From the NCBI RefSeq assembly GCF_027023865.1, contig NZ_JALVUC010000019.1:108486-172485 (forward strand): a stretch of 64,000 nucleotides of DNA, written 5' to 3'. Positions 9,131 through 17,399 of this stretch are shown piece after piece. The stretch is from Thermococcus sp. (GTDB taxonomy: Archaea; Methanobacteriota_B; Thermococci; Thermococcales; Thermococcaceae). Numbering within the stretch: position 1 is the stretch's first letter; every line of letters starts with the position of its first letter. Under the pieces are notes generated by a model, which was given only the letters and a program-made list of their open reading frames with translations, ran no database searches and was not told the origin of the DNA. The position numbers and the translations under genes were made by a program.

Positions 9131-11329
9131 ATGGGAAGAAGGGAAGAGATGATTGCGAAGATTAAGGGATTGATGACCCAGCCTGAAAGGATCAGGAACA
9201 TGGGTATCGCCGCTCACATTGACCATGGTAAAACAACGCTTAGCGACAACCTACTCGCCGGAGCTGGGATGATAAGCGAGGAGCTTGCCGGAAAGCAACT
9301 CGTTCTTGATTTCGACGAGCAGGAACAGGCAAGGGGCATCACAATTAACGCTGCCAACGTTTCGATGGTCCACACATACGGGGGCAACGACTACCTTATC
9401 AACCTCATCGACACTCCTGGTCACGTCGACTTTGGCGGTGACGTTACGAGGGCCATGAGGGCCATTGATGGTGCGATAATAGTCGTCGACGCCGTTGAGG
9501 GTGTTATGCCCCAGACCGAGACCGTTCTCAGGCAGGCCCTTCGCGAATACGTCAAGCCCGTTCTCTTCATCAACAAGGTCGACCGTCTTATAAAGGAGCT
9601 CAAGCTCGGCCCGAACGATATCCTCAACCGCTTTGCGAAGATAATCACCGACGTCAACAGGCTCATCAAGAAGTATGCCCCTGACGAGTTCAAAAGCCAG
9701 TGGTTCGTTAGGGTTGAAGACGGTAGCGTCGCCTTCGGAAGTGCCTACTACAACTGGGCGCTCAGCGTCCCTTACATGAAGAAGACGGGAGTTTCCTTCA
9801 AGGACATCGTCGAGCTTACCAACAGCGGCGACCTAAAGACCCTCAGAAAGAAGGCCCCGCTCCACGTTGTCGTCCTTGATATGGTCGTCAAACACCTTCC
9901 GAACCCACTCGAGGCTCAGAAGTACAGGATCCCGCACCTCTGGAGGGGAGAGGTCGAGAGTGAGATCGGTGAGGCCATGCTCAAGTGCGATCCTAAGGGA
10001 CCGATGACGATGGTAGTCACTAAGATTATCCTCGACAAGCACGCTGGGGAAGTTTCAACCGGCCGCATCTGGAGCGGCACCGTTAAGACAGGCCAAGAGG
10101 TTTACCTCATAAACGCCAAGAGAAAGTCTAGGGTCCAGCAGGTTGGTATCTACATGGGGCCTGAGAGGATCAATATGGAATCCGTCCCGGCCGGTAACAT
10201 CGTCGCCGTAACCGGTCTCCGCGATGCAATGGCCGGCGAGACTGTTTCTGTTGAACGGATTGAGCCGTTTGAGGCACTTCACTACGCGAGTGAACCGGTC
10301 GTTACAGTGGCCATCGAGGCCAAGAACGTTAAGGACCTTCCGAAGCTCATCGAAGCCCTAAGACAGCTCGCGAAGGAGGATCCAACCCTACACGTCAAGA
10401 TCGACGAGGAGACCGGTCAGCACCTCCTCAGCGGTATGGGTGAGCTTCACCTTGAGGTCAAGCTCGTCAAGCTCAAGGAGGACTGGAAGCTCGATGTCGA
10501 CGTTTCACCTCCGATAGTCGTCTACCGTGAGAGCGTCACCAAGCAGAGCCAGATAGTTGAGGGCAAGTCCCCGAACAAGCACAACAGGTTTTACATCACC
10601 GTGGAGCCACTTCCGGACGAGGTATACGAGGCGGTTCACGAGGGGCTCATCCCGGAGGGCAGGCCGAAGGACCCGAAGGCCGTCGCCAAGAAGCTCGCTG
10701 AACTCGGCATGGACTACGAGGTAGCCAAGGGGATAGTGGACGTCTACCAGGGCAACCTCTTCCTCGACAACACCAAGGGTCTCCAGTATCTCAACGAGGT
10801 CATGGACCTCCTCGTTGACGGTTTCCACCAGGCAATGGACGAGGGACCGCTCGCCAGGGAGCCGGTCATGAAGGTGATGGTAAGGCTCCACGACGCAAAA
10901 ATACACGAGGACAACGTCCACCGCGGTCCGGCCCAGATCTACCCGGCTATAAGGACCGCTATCCACTGCGCCATGATGAAGGCCAACCCGGTTCTCTACG
11001 AGCCCTACCAGAAGGTCGTCATCAACGTGCCCTATGAATACATGGGTGCCGTCAGCAGGGAGATCAACCAGAGGCGTGGCCAGCTCATAGACATGCGCCA
11101 GGAAGGCGAGGTAATGATCATTATCTCCGAGGCACCGGTTGCGGAGATGTTCGGATTCGCCGGGGCCATCCGCGGTGCCACCAGCGGAAGGGCGCTCTGG
11201 AGTACCGAGCATGCGGGGTTCAAGCGTGTCCCGAACGAGTTAGCCCTCAACATCATCCGCCAGATAAGGCAGAGGAAAGGCCTCGATCCGAATCCGCCAA
11301 AGGAGCAGGACGTCTGCCCGCAACAGTGA
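9131..11329 (+). CDS. fusA: Translation elongation factor 2 (EF-2)
   Basis: This GTPase drives translocation on the ribosome. The 732-residue protein shows G1 AHIDHGKTT at 28-36, G3 DTPGH at 94-98 and G4 NKVD at 148-151, followed by domains II to V. Domain IV carries the loop [10 protein letters not shown], whose histidine is the expected diphthamide site. Start ATG 9131 is preceded by GGTGGTG and yields [10 protein letters not shown], the usual N-terminus in the group; an upstream in-frame start at 9119 would add four residues. Diphthamide genes are not in the window. Confidence 0.98.
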   Translation: MGRREEMIAKIKGLMTQPERIRNMGIAAHIDHGKTTLSDNLLAGAGMISEELAGKQLVLDFDEQEQARGITINAANVSMVHTYGGNDYLINLIDTPGHVDFGGDVTRAMRAIDGAIIVVDAVEGVMPQTETVLRQALREYVKPVLFINKVDRLIKELKLGPNDILNRFAKIITDVNRLIKKYAPDEFKSQWFVRVEDGSVAFGSAYYNWALSVPYMKKTGVSFKDIVELTNSGDLKTLRKKAPLHVVVLDMVVKHLPNPLEAQKYRIPHLWRGEVESEIGEAMLKCDPKGPMTMVVTKIILDKHAGEVSTGRIWSGTVKTGQEVYLINAKRKSRVQQVGIYMGPERINMESVPAGNIVAVTGLRDAMAGETVSVERIEPFEALHYASEPVVTVAIEAKNVKDLPKLIEALRQLAKEDPTLHVKIDEETGQHLLSGMGELHLEVKLVKLKEDWKLDVDVSPPIVVYRESVTKQSQIVEGKSPNKHNRFYITVEPLPDEVYEAVHEGLIPEGRPKDPKAVAKKLAELGMDYEVAKGIVDVYQGNLFLDNTKGLQYLNEVMDLLVDGFHQAMDEGPLAREPVMKVMVRLHDAKIHEDNVHRGPAQIYPAIRTAIHCAMMKANPVLYEPYQKVVINVPYEYMGAVSREINQRRGQLIDMRQEGEVMIIISEAPVAEMFGFAGAIRGATSGRALWSTEHAGFKRVPNELALNIIRQIRQRKGLDPNPPKEQDVCPQQ

Positions 11330-11461
11330 GCGGGCTGATTCCTTCCTATCCCCTATTCTTCACCGTTTATCCCACCGTTTTGTATGTTCGTTTGGTTGTT
11401 AAACACTCTCATTTTCTAAAACGTTATTAAATGCACCATACAAGTTTAACCCGGTGGTAGC

Positions 11462-11977
11462 ATGGGCGTTGAAGAGCACAAGAGGAAAGCCCCAAGGAGG
11501 TTCAAGTTCGCCGTTGTAACGGTCAGCGACACCGGGAGCCGGGGCGAAAAGGAAGACACGAGCGGGAGGTTTCTCCTAGAGGAGCTTGAGAAAGCGGGCC
11601 ACGAGAAGGTCTACTACACTATTGTCCCGGACGAGAAGATGGAGATCGTGGGGGCAGTGGTTAACGCCTTCAGAGCCGGAGCCGACGTACTCGTTACCTC
11701 GGGGGGAACGGGTATTGCCCCAAGGGACATCACTATAGAGAGCATTAGACCCTTCTTTGATAAGGAGCTTACAGGCTTTGGAGAGATATTCAGGTTCCTG
11801 AGCTACGATGAGATCGGAACTGCCGCCGTGATGAGTAGGGCCACCGGAGGAGTCATCAAGAGCTCCGGAAGGGCTATGGCAGTTTTCTGCCTGCCGGGGA
11901 GCCTTGGCGCCGCGAAGACGGGAATTAAAATCATACTGAATGAGGCGGGACATGTCCTGAAGCACGCGGGTGAGTAA
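11462..11977 (+). CDS. moaB: Molybdenum/tungsten cofactor protein MoaB
   Basis: MoaB/MogA proteins adenylylate molybdopterin before metal insertion; in Thermococcales the metal is usually tungsten. The 171-residue protein has the family motifs VTVSDTGSRGEKEDTSG, the phosphate-binding TSGGTGIAPRD and LPGSLGAAKTG. A ribosome site GGTGG lies before ATG 11462. The 132-bp gap upstream is AT-rich and holds no other gene. moeA follows directly: the moaB stop and the moeA start are 1 nt apart. Confidence 0.95.
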   Translation: MGVEEHKRKAPRRFKFAVVTVSDTGSRGEKEDTSGRFLLEELEKAGHEKVYYTIVPDEKMEIVGAVVNAFRAGADVLVTSGGTGIAPRDITIESIRPFFDKELTGFGEIFRFLSYDEIGTAAVMSRATGGVIKSSGRAMAVFCLPGSLGAAKTGIKIILNEAGHVLKHAGE

Positions 11978-11978
11978 T

Positions 11979-13169
11979 ATGAGGGAGTTTAAGAGGCTCA
12001 CGCCATATAGGGAAGCCCTCAGACTCATGCTGGGGGATTTAGTGGAGATTGGAGAAGTCGAGGAAATTCCGCTTGGAGGCGCGCTTAGCAGGGTTCTAGC
12101 GGAGGATATCGTCTCACCAATAGACAGTCCACTATTTGACAGAGCCGCAGTAGATGGATACGCTTTAAGGGCGGAAGACACATTCCAAGCTAGGGAGTAC
12201 AGACCGGTTGAAATTAAAGTCATCGACGAGATAGTTGCCGGAGAAGGGAGTAAAGTTAAAGTGAAGCATGGAACAGCTGTAAAGCTCACCACTGGGGCAA
12301 AGATACCCGAGGGTGCCAACGCGGTCCTAATGCAGGAGATGGCCGAAAGGGATGGGACTATCATAAGAGTTCTAAGGCCCGTCGCCCCCGGGCAGAACGT
12401 CGCTTTCGCCGGCGAAGACGTGAAAAAAGGCGAAGTGGTGCTCAAGAGGGGTCAGGTTCTAAGACCCCAAGACTTAGCACTACTTAGGAGCCTCGGTTTC
12501 AAGACAGTCAAAGTGAAGAGGAAGCCCCTCATCGGGATAATAGTTACGGGCGATGAACTCATCGAAGAGTTTGATGAGGAGACCCTAAAAGCCGGCAAAA
12601 TCTTCGACAGCAATTCAGTGATGCTGGAGGGACTTGTAAAGAGGTACTTCGGCGAGCCGAGGTTCTATGGGGTAATCCCCGACGACGAGGAAATAATTGG
12701 GGAGGCAATTGCAAGGGCTAAGAAAGAGTGCGACCTCGTTCTGGTTACCGGTGGTTCTGCCTTCGGCGATAGGGATTTTGCGCACCGCTTTGTTAACCTC
12801 CTCTTCCATGGGACGACTATAAAACCCGGCAGACCGGTAGGCTACGGAGAGAGGGTCTTCATTATGAGCGGCTACCCGGCGGCAGTCTTCACACAGTTCC
12901 ACCTTTATGTCAAGCACGCCCTCGCCAAACTCACTGGTGTTATAGATTACGAGACTAGGGTTTGGGCAAAACTCATCGAGAGGGTTCCGAGTCAGCTTGG
13001 AAGATACGAGTTCATCAAGATCCGCTATGAGAATGGGGAGGTCAGGCCGATACACAAGAAGGGAAGCGGAATCATAAGTTCCCTTGTTGAGAGCAACGGA
13101 TACTTGGAGATACCTGAAGACAGCGAAGGTTACCTCGAGGGGGAAGAGGTCTGGGTGACCCTCTACTGA
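11979..13169 (+). CDS. moeA: Molybdopterin molybdenumtransferase MoeA (copy 1)
   Basis: MoeA inserts the metal oxyanion into adenylylated molybdopterin. The 396-residue protein has SPIDSPLFDRAAVDGYALRA, the TGAKIPEGANAVLMQE segment, the MoeA/MogA domain motifs TGDELIEE and VTGGSAFGDRDF, and GRPVGYGERVFIMSGYPAA. Start ATG 11979 is preceded by GCGGGTGAG within the end of moaB; GTG 11970 is an unlikely alternative. A second, diverged MoeA lies at 62041-63243. In this copy the usual SGG[A/T]S[V/M]G is TGGSAFG and the later GLPG is SGYPA, so it may act on a different metal or step (inference). Confidence 0.93.
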   Translation: MREFKRLTPYREALRLMLGDLVEIGEVEEIPLGGALSRVLAEDIVSPIDSPLFDRAAVDGYALRAEDTFQAREYRPVEIKVIDEIVAGEGSKVKVKHGTAVKLTTGAKIPEGANAVLMQEMAERDGTIIRVLRPVAPGQNVAFAGEDVKKGEVVLKRGQVLRPQDLALLRSLGFKTVKVKRKPLIGIIVTGDELIEEFDEETLKAGKIFDSNSVMLEGLVKRYFGEPRFYGVIPDDEEIIGEAIARAKKECDLVLVTGGSAFGDRDFAHRFVNLLFHGTTIKPGRPVGYGERVFIMSGYPAAVFTQFHLYVKHALAKLTGVIDYETRVWAKLIERVPSQLGRYEFIKIRYENGEVRPIHKKGSGIISSLVESNGYLEIPEDSEGYLEGEEVWVTLY

Positions 13170-13393
13170 ATTATCCTTTCCATTAGGGCCGTAAAGCTCT
13201 TCGTTTTGACTATCCCCTGAAGCTCCTTGGGAAGGTCAAGCTGGGGTTCGTCGTCTTTCTCTTTCATCTTTCTGAGAAGGAGAAGCTTTTCCTCCGGTGC
13301 ATTCATGAGATCTTTAATCGGCGTTTCTGCAACCCATGGGAGCAACTCCCTCACGTCCTTAACATCCCGGCTATCATATGCCATGCAGGTCAT
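13163..13393 (-). CDS. Small conserved protein of unknown function
   Basis: A 76-residue charged protein, not recognised. It has no membrane segment and no known motif; the C-terminal half is rich in charged helices (EEKLLLLRKMKEKDDE). It overlaps the 3' end of moeA by 7 bp, tail to tail. ATG 13393 and the in-frame ATG at residue 4 are both possible starts and neither has a strong ribosome site. The call as a gene rests on its protein-like composition and the exact abutment with moeA. Confidence 0.6.
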   Translation of the reverse strand: MTCMAYDSRDVKDVRELLPWVAETPIKDLMNAPEEKLLLLRKMKEKDDEPQLDLPKELQGIVKTKSFTALMERIIQ

Positions 13394-13489
13394 CGCAGTA
13401 CGTTTAACGCTACAGATGTTAATAACGTTTTCTCTTCATATTTGGCACACTATAACAAAGAGTAACACAAACGTGGAAAGTAATGATAT

Positions 13490-13700
13490 GGCCCATCCGT
13501 AACCCCCGCTCTCATTGGAGCCTGACGGCAGAACTCGAGCGGGTTAACCCGGACGGGCCTTCTGTGCCCGGCCTGGGTTTCCCGCGGCCATCGTGCTCCG
13601 TAACGCGGAAGGCCCTCCCGCGGGGACCTCGCTGTAAGGTCGGGCTGTAGCCCCCGCATCGCCCCCCGGTTCATTCTCCCCGGGGTCCTCGCGCAGGGGC
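13490..13700 (-). ncRNA. GC-rich structured RNA gene of unknown class
   Basis: About 210 nt of very GC-rich sequence with no coding frame sits in an AT-rich gap. A strong TATA box (13724-13731, minus strand) places the start at about 13700, exactly where GC-rich sequence begins (GCCCCTGCGC). The 3' part, 13490-13559, folds into a long hairpin: a 10-bp stem pairs 13550-13559 with 13490-13499, then 13537-13547 pairs with 13500-13511. The 5' half offers CCCCGG/CCGGGG, GGGC/GCCC, GACCU/AGGUC and UCCG/CGGA hairpins. T-rich sequence follows the 3' end. It lacks the SRP core (GUCAGG..GGAAGG..AGCAGC) and the RNase P motif GAGGAAAGUCC, so an Hgc-type or unknown RNA is proposed. Confidence 0.7.
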
Positions 13701-13723
13701 AGTAGTAGTTGAAGGGGAGGAGT

Positions 13724-13731
13724 ATATAAAA
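13724..13731 (-). promoter_or_regulatory. TATA box of the structured RNA
   Basis: On the minus strand the sequence reads GTTTTATATACT, an excellent archaeal TATA element. It is about 26 nt before the inferred 5' end at 13700. It lies just past the stop end of the DUF835 gene, so it cannot serve that gene. Confidence 0.65.
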
Positions 13732-13735
13732 CTGC

Positions 13736-14839
13736 TCACTCCATGAGCTTGACGAGCTGTGCGTACTTGGTTTCCTCAAAGCTGTCCCTGTCAATCACGA
13801 CAATCAGGCTGCCCCTACTGACGAGGGTAAAATCACGGAGCTTTGAGAGGAACTTTAGGAGTGAACTCCAGCTGTTGTAGACCATGAGGTACTCAATGCA
13901 GTCCATAACCATAACGCCTCCACCACCAGCCTTCTTGAAGCCCTCGGAGTACTGGAACGCAAGCTCCGTCATCTTGGCCAAGTTAGTAGGTGGGATAACC
14001 TTATCGCTGGAGTTCTTGAACGGCACTGCCGTCACAAAGTATGCCTGCCATGCCTTCGGAACATCCGAGAGGTCGCGGAGGAACGCTAGGGCCGGAAAAT
14101 TCGAGAGTTGCCCTTTGAGATCTTTATATTCATCCACGTCGATCAGCAAAACTCCCCTCTTGAGGTCGAGTTTATGCGGAACCGTCCCCACTGGGACGTT
14201 GAACCTCTCTGTTGATGTGAGTTTAAAGAGCGCCCAGACCATCGCCACTATGAGCGATGCTGAGAACATGAAGCCAATGGGGAGGTACCATTTATGGTAG
14301 CCAAAAATGGCGGCGGGGATGAGGTGGATTCCGAAGAGTATGATGCTTCCGTAAAGGTATGTCATGATTCTCGGATAAATCTCCTTGAGCGGGCGGAGGA
14401 GGAAGCCACCCACTATAACGAAGGCGCTGGCGATTCCAAGGGCGGCGGCCCCACCAACGGTCCAGACAGCATCGCCAGTGTAGAGATAAATGAGAAGGAG
14501 GTAGGCCATCAGTGCGGGAGGAATCAGCGAGAAGTAGTATGCAGTCTGGTTGAGTATCGAAATGCCCTCTTCATCCAGGAACCTCACGGCACCGTAGAAT
14601 ATCAGGGCCGAGAAAATCGTTATGGAGATGTAGCCGAGGTAGTTCATGGGAACATTGGGCGATGCGGAGAGGGCTATTGCGATGGCATCAAACAGCCACG
14701 CAAGGGAGAATGAAAGCGCTGATACGCGTCTGTTCTTAAAGTATACCCTCAGCATCCACACGAAGGCCGTGATATCCCCCAAGCAGTACAATGGAAAACT
14801 CAACACCCACCAGAGCACTAACACCGTCCATTCCCGCAT
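13736..14839 (-). CDS. Membrane protein with C-terminal DUF835 domain
   Basis: A 367-residue protein. The N-terminal ~210 residues form about seven hydrophobic segments (for example VLVLWWVLSFPLYCLG and SALIFYGAVRF). The C-terminal ~150 residues form a soluble DUF835-type domain (VLLIDVDEYKDL ... VMVMDCIEYLMVYN ... SRGSLIVVIDRDSF). DUF835 proteins are common in Thermococcales and have no settled function; the fold resembles a degenerate ATPase or receiver domain. The start ATG 14839 overlaps the stop of the upstream adenylating-enzyme gene as ATGA, so the two are coupled. A TTG one codon earlier is less likely. A stand-alone DUF835 protein occurs at 43614-44045. Confidence 0.8.
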   Translation of the reverse strand: MREWTVLVLWWVLSFPLYCLGDITAFVWMLRVYFKNRRVSALSFSLAWLFDAIAIALSASPNVPMNYLGYISITIFSALIFYGAVRFLDEEGISILNQTAYYFSLIPPALMAYLLLIYLYTGDAVWTVGGAAALGIASAFVIVGGFLLRPLKEIYPRIMTYLYGSIILFGIHLIPAAIFGYHKWYLPIGFMFSASLIVAMVWALFKLTSTERFNVPVGTVPHKLDLKRGVLLIDVDEYKDLKGQLSNFPALAFLRDLSDVPKAWQAYFVTAVPFKNSSDKVIPPTNLAKMTELAFQYSEGFKKAGGGGVMVMDCIEYLMVYNSWSSLLKFLSKLRDFTLVSRGSLIVVIDRDSFEETKYAQLVKLME

Positions 14840-15897
14840 CAAACCTCCCTGTTAGGATCCGAAAATCCATCCCATTCAAAAGGCTCTCCCGGCTTCGCCC
14901 GGATTGATGTCTCGTTCTCCACCTTGACCACAAAAACCTCTGGCCGGGCTATGACGAAGGCGGAGCGTCCCCGTTCACCATAATCAACAACCCGCCATCT
15001 GTCTTCCTCCCTCTTAACCGGAAAGACCAACGTGAAAGGGTAGTTTGGATAGTATGTAAAGTGCCCCCTCTTCTGCACCCCTACCAGATCCCCAAATAGG
15101 TAGTAGCCGTAAAAGGGTATAAACGTTGTCCTAGAAAAGTTCTCCTCAAAATATCCCACAAAGCTTTTGTCTATTCCAACACCGCTGATCATCGCGGTCT
15201 CAATCCCCTCCGCGTAGGGTTCGAAGAGAGACATAAGCGGTGGGGCCGTGCGGACGGTGTTTACGGAGGTGTCGGTCTTCATAACGCGTTCTGTGTATTT
15301 GACCAGGGGGTCCAGGAGCCTCAGGGTGGCTTCGAGGCCCTGTTCCCTTAGAACCCTCTTGAGGCCGTCCGTTTCCATGCCTATGAAGTAGAGCGTTCCA
15401 CCGTATCTCCACACCAGCTCGCTCACCTCATCCTGATACCAGCCGTAGGGACCGTGGGCAATCGCCCTCATTCTATGTCCTTCACCGTACACTCCGGAGA
15501 GGCCGTAGATTTCATCCAGGGCGGCGTAAAGGTAGGCGTTCAGCGCCTTCAGGTATTGGGCATCCCAGTGGCCGATCGCCCTCTCCCTTGTCGTTCCAGA
15601 GGATTGATAAAAGCGCACCCTCCCGGTGTACCCTTCCGGCAGGAACCGGAGCCAGTTTGCCCTTAGGTAATCTTCCTCAACCGCAAACCCACCGTTCAGC
15701 AGGTTCTCCATGATTCGAGCGGGGGGACCATGGAAAACCTTATCCACGTCCGGATTCAAGGTATTCCTGACATCTCTCCAGTGGGGGGTGAATTTGGAGT
15801 GATATTCAAAGACCTCCCTTAGGTATTCCCCAACCGTGCCTTTGCTGACCCTTAGAGGTCTCTCCATAATCTGGGATAGAATGTTTTCATAGTTCAT
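14839..15897 (-). CDS. Adenylate-forming enzyme-like protein (short, LuxE/PaaK-like)
   Basis: A 352-residue protein related to the acyl-adenylate superfamily. Its phosphate-loop motif YQSSGTTRERA is at 98-106; the usual GxPK after SGTT is replaced by RERA. A central motif FYGYYLFGDLVG occupies the place of the A5 motif. It lacks the C-terminal subdomain that carries the A8 hinge and A10 lysine, as in LuxE-type acyl-protein synthetases. It is divergent from a full-length relative at 16016-17299 and overlaps the DUF835 membrane gene. ATG 15897 follows a TATA box at 15921-15929, so the transcript is probably leaderless. The substrate is unknown. Confidence 0.65.
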   Translation of the reverse strand: MNYENILSQIMERPLRVSKGTVGEYLREVFEYHSKFTPHWRDVRNTLNPDVDKVFHGPPARIMENLLNGGFAVEEDYLRANWLRFLPEGYTGRVRFYQSSGTTRERAIGHWDAQYLKALNAYLYAALDEIYGLSGVYGEGHRMRAIAHGPYGWYQDEVSELVWRYGGTLYFIGMETDGLKRVLREQGLEATLRLLDPLVKYTERVMKTDTSVNTVRTAPPLMSLFEPYAEGIETAMISGVGIDKSFVGYFEENFSRTTFIPFYGYYLFGDLVGVQKRGHFTYYPNYPFTLVFPVKREEDRWRVVDYGERGRSAFVIARPEVFVVKVENETSIRAKPGEPFEWDGFSDPNREV

Positions 15898-15920
15898 AGG
15901 GAATCTGTACGTGGCAGAGG

Positions 15921-15929
15921 TATAAAAGT
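15921..15929 (-). promoter_or_regulatory. TATA box of the short adenylating-enzyme gene
   Basis: Minus-strand ACTTTTATACC, about 25 nt before ATG 15897, which predicts a leaderless mRNA. It shares the 118-bp divergent region with the plus-strand gene at 16016, whose own TATA-like GTTAAAAC is at about 15976-15983. Confidence 0.5.
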
Positions 15930-16015
15930 ATTTTTGAATTCGTCCATCGTTCTCACCCGGACTCCCCTCGAAAATGTTAAAACTATCTACGTTAACTCAT
16001 GTTGAGGGTTTATCT

Positions 16016-17299
16016 ATGTCAATCATAGAGGGGAAACTGGACGATGGAATAAAGGGATACCTCGAGTACACAGTTAAGAAGGCCGTTGAAACCACCCCGT
16101 TTTGGAGGAAGAAGTTTGAAGATATGGATCCCGCAGAGGTAACCCCCGAGCTGCTCGCAAGGCTAACGGAGAGGGTCAACATACAGCCGCACGACCTATA
16201 CTCGACGGGGATGATATGGCCGGACTACATCAGGGAACCCAAACTCTTCTACACCGTTATGAGAACGAGTGGAACTACCGGAAGACCCAAGAGGGTCCCC
16301 TACACCCAAGACGACCGCATCAGAACTGGAAGGCAGCTTGAGCCGTGGATAAGAGGGTACATGGATAAGGGCGAGAGGATTGCCTCTTTCTTCCCACCGC
16401 TTCCTTCATCATCGGGGATGTTTGCCTACGGGGGATTTGAGACTGTCAACGCCAAGACTGCCTACTACCAGGTGCCCATCCGGTACCTCCTTGACAGAAA
16501 CGCTCTCCTACGCGAGTTCGAGGACATAAAGCCGACCTCAATCTTCTGCCTTACGGCTACAGCCTACAACCTCGGCCTCAACCTACCGGAGTCGATAAAG
16601 AACGACATCCAGACGATAGTCGTCGGCGGTGAGACACTAACACCGGAGCTTGCGAAGGCAACCCTCGAACTCTTCCCGAACGCGGTCATCATCGACAACT
16701 TTGGCTCGACGGAGGACGATGTAACCGGCTACCGCGTGATAACAGAGAAGAAAAGCTCACCTTTCACTTTCACGGAGTCCGTAGTGATTCTCAAAGATGA
16801 TGGGGACGGCTACGATCAGTACAAGCGGATATACATCACGAAGGTGATGCGCGAGGGAGAGCTGACAGGCCTTCATCTCTTCAACTACGACATCGGAGAC
16901 CTCGCGAGGGTTGAGAATGGTAAGGTCAAGAATATAATCCGCGTCAAGGATGTGATAAGCCTCGCCGGGGCAAAGCTCCACATAGACCAGATCATGGGGG
17001 TAGTCTACGACCACCCCGAGCTTCTCGACTTTGTGATAATCTACCACCCACTCTCTCCGGAGAATCCCAAACCAAAAGCTGTAATCCGCGTCGCCTACGG
17101 GGAGGAAAAACCTGCCGGAATAGAGGATGAGGTGAGGGAACTTATATACGATGCCAACAACCCGATCCGCTACGAGGTCGAGGAATCCAGGCAGGCGGAG
17201 CTTGTGATAGAGGCCGTCCCTCTCGAGAAGCTCCGCGCGGACCTCCCTAAGAGGCTCGGCAAGACGAAGAGGATATACATAGCCGGCAAAGACATTTAA
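16016..17299 (+). CDS. Acyl-adenylate-forming enzyme (phenylacetate-CoA ligase/F390 synthetase-like)
   Basis: A 427-residue AMP-binding enzyme. It has the P-loop TSGTTGRPK at 84-92, an A5-like motif NFGSTEDD, the A7 motif YDIGDLA, the A8 hinge motif RVKDVISLAGAKLH and a C-terminal lysine region PKRLGKTKR. Architecture and size fit PaaK-type CoA ligases. Start ATG 16016 is preferred because a TATA-like GTTAAAAC lies at about 15976-15983, inside the longer open frame that begins at 15974. It is divergent from the truncated relative at 14839-15897. The acyl substrate cannot be told from sequence. Confidence 0.8.
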   Translation: MSIIEGKLDDGIKGYLEYTVKKAVETTPFWRKKFEDMDPAEVTPELLARLTERVNIQPHDLYSTGMIWPDYIREPKLFYTVMRTSGTTGRPKRVPYTQDDRIRTGRQLEPWIRGYMDKGERIASFFPPLPSSSGMFAYGGFETVNAKTAYYQVPIRYLLDRNALLREFEDIKPTSIFCLTATAYNLGLNLPESIKNDIQTIVVGGETLTPELAKATLELFPNAVIIDNFGSTEDDVTGYRVITEKKSSPFTFTESVVILKDDGDGYDQYKRIYITKVMREGELTGLHLFNYDIGDLARVENGKVKNIIRVKDVISLAGAKLHIDQIMGVVYDHPELLDFVIIYHPLSPENPKPKAVIRVAYGEEKPAGIEDEVRELIYDANNPIRYEVEESRQAELVIEAVPLEKLRADLPKRLGKTKRIYIAGKDI

Positions 17300-17399
17300 A
17301 AGCTCCATAAACCCCTTTTCGTTTATTCCTTACTAACTTCATTGTCACAATGCCGAAAAATTATTTAAGACAATTCTCAAATCTCCAGCGGTGGTGCTG

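Noticed and set aside
13490-13700. Call of RNase P RNA or SRP RNA
   Set aside because: The GAGGAAAGUCC element and the SRP helix 8 core are absent, and 5' and 3' ends do not pair with each other.
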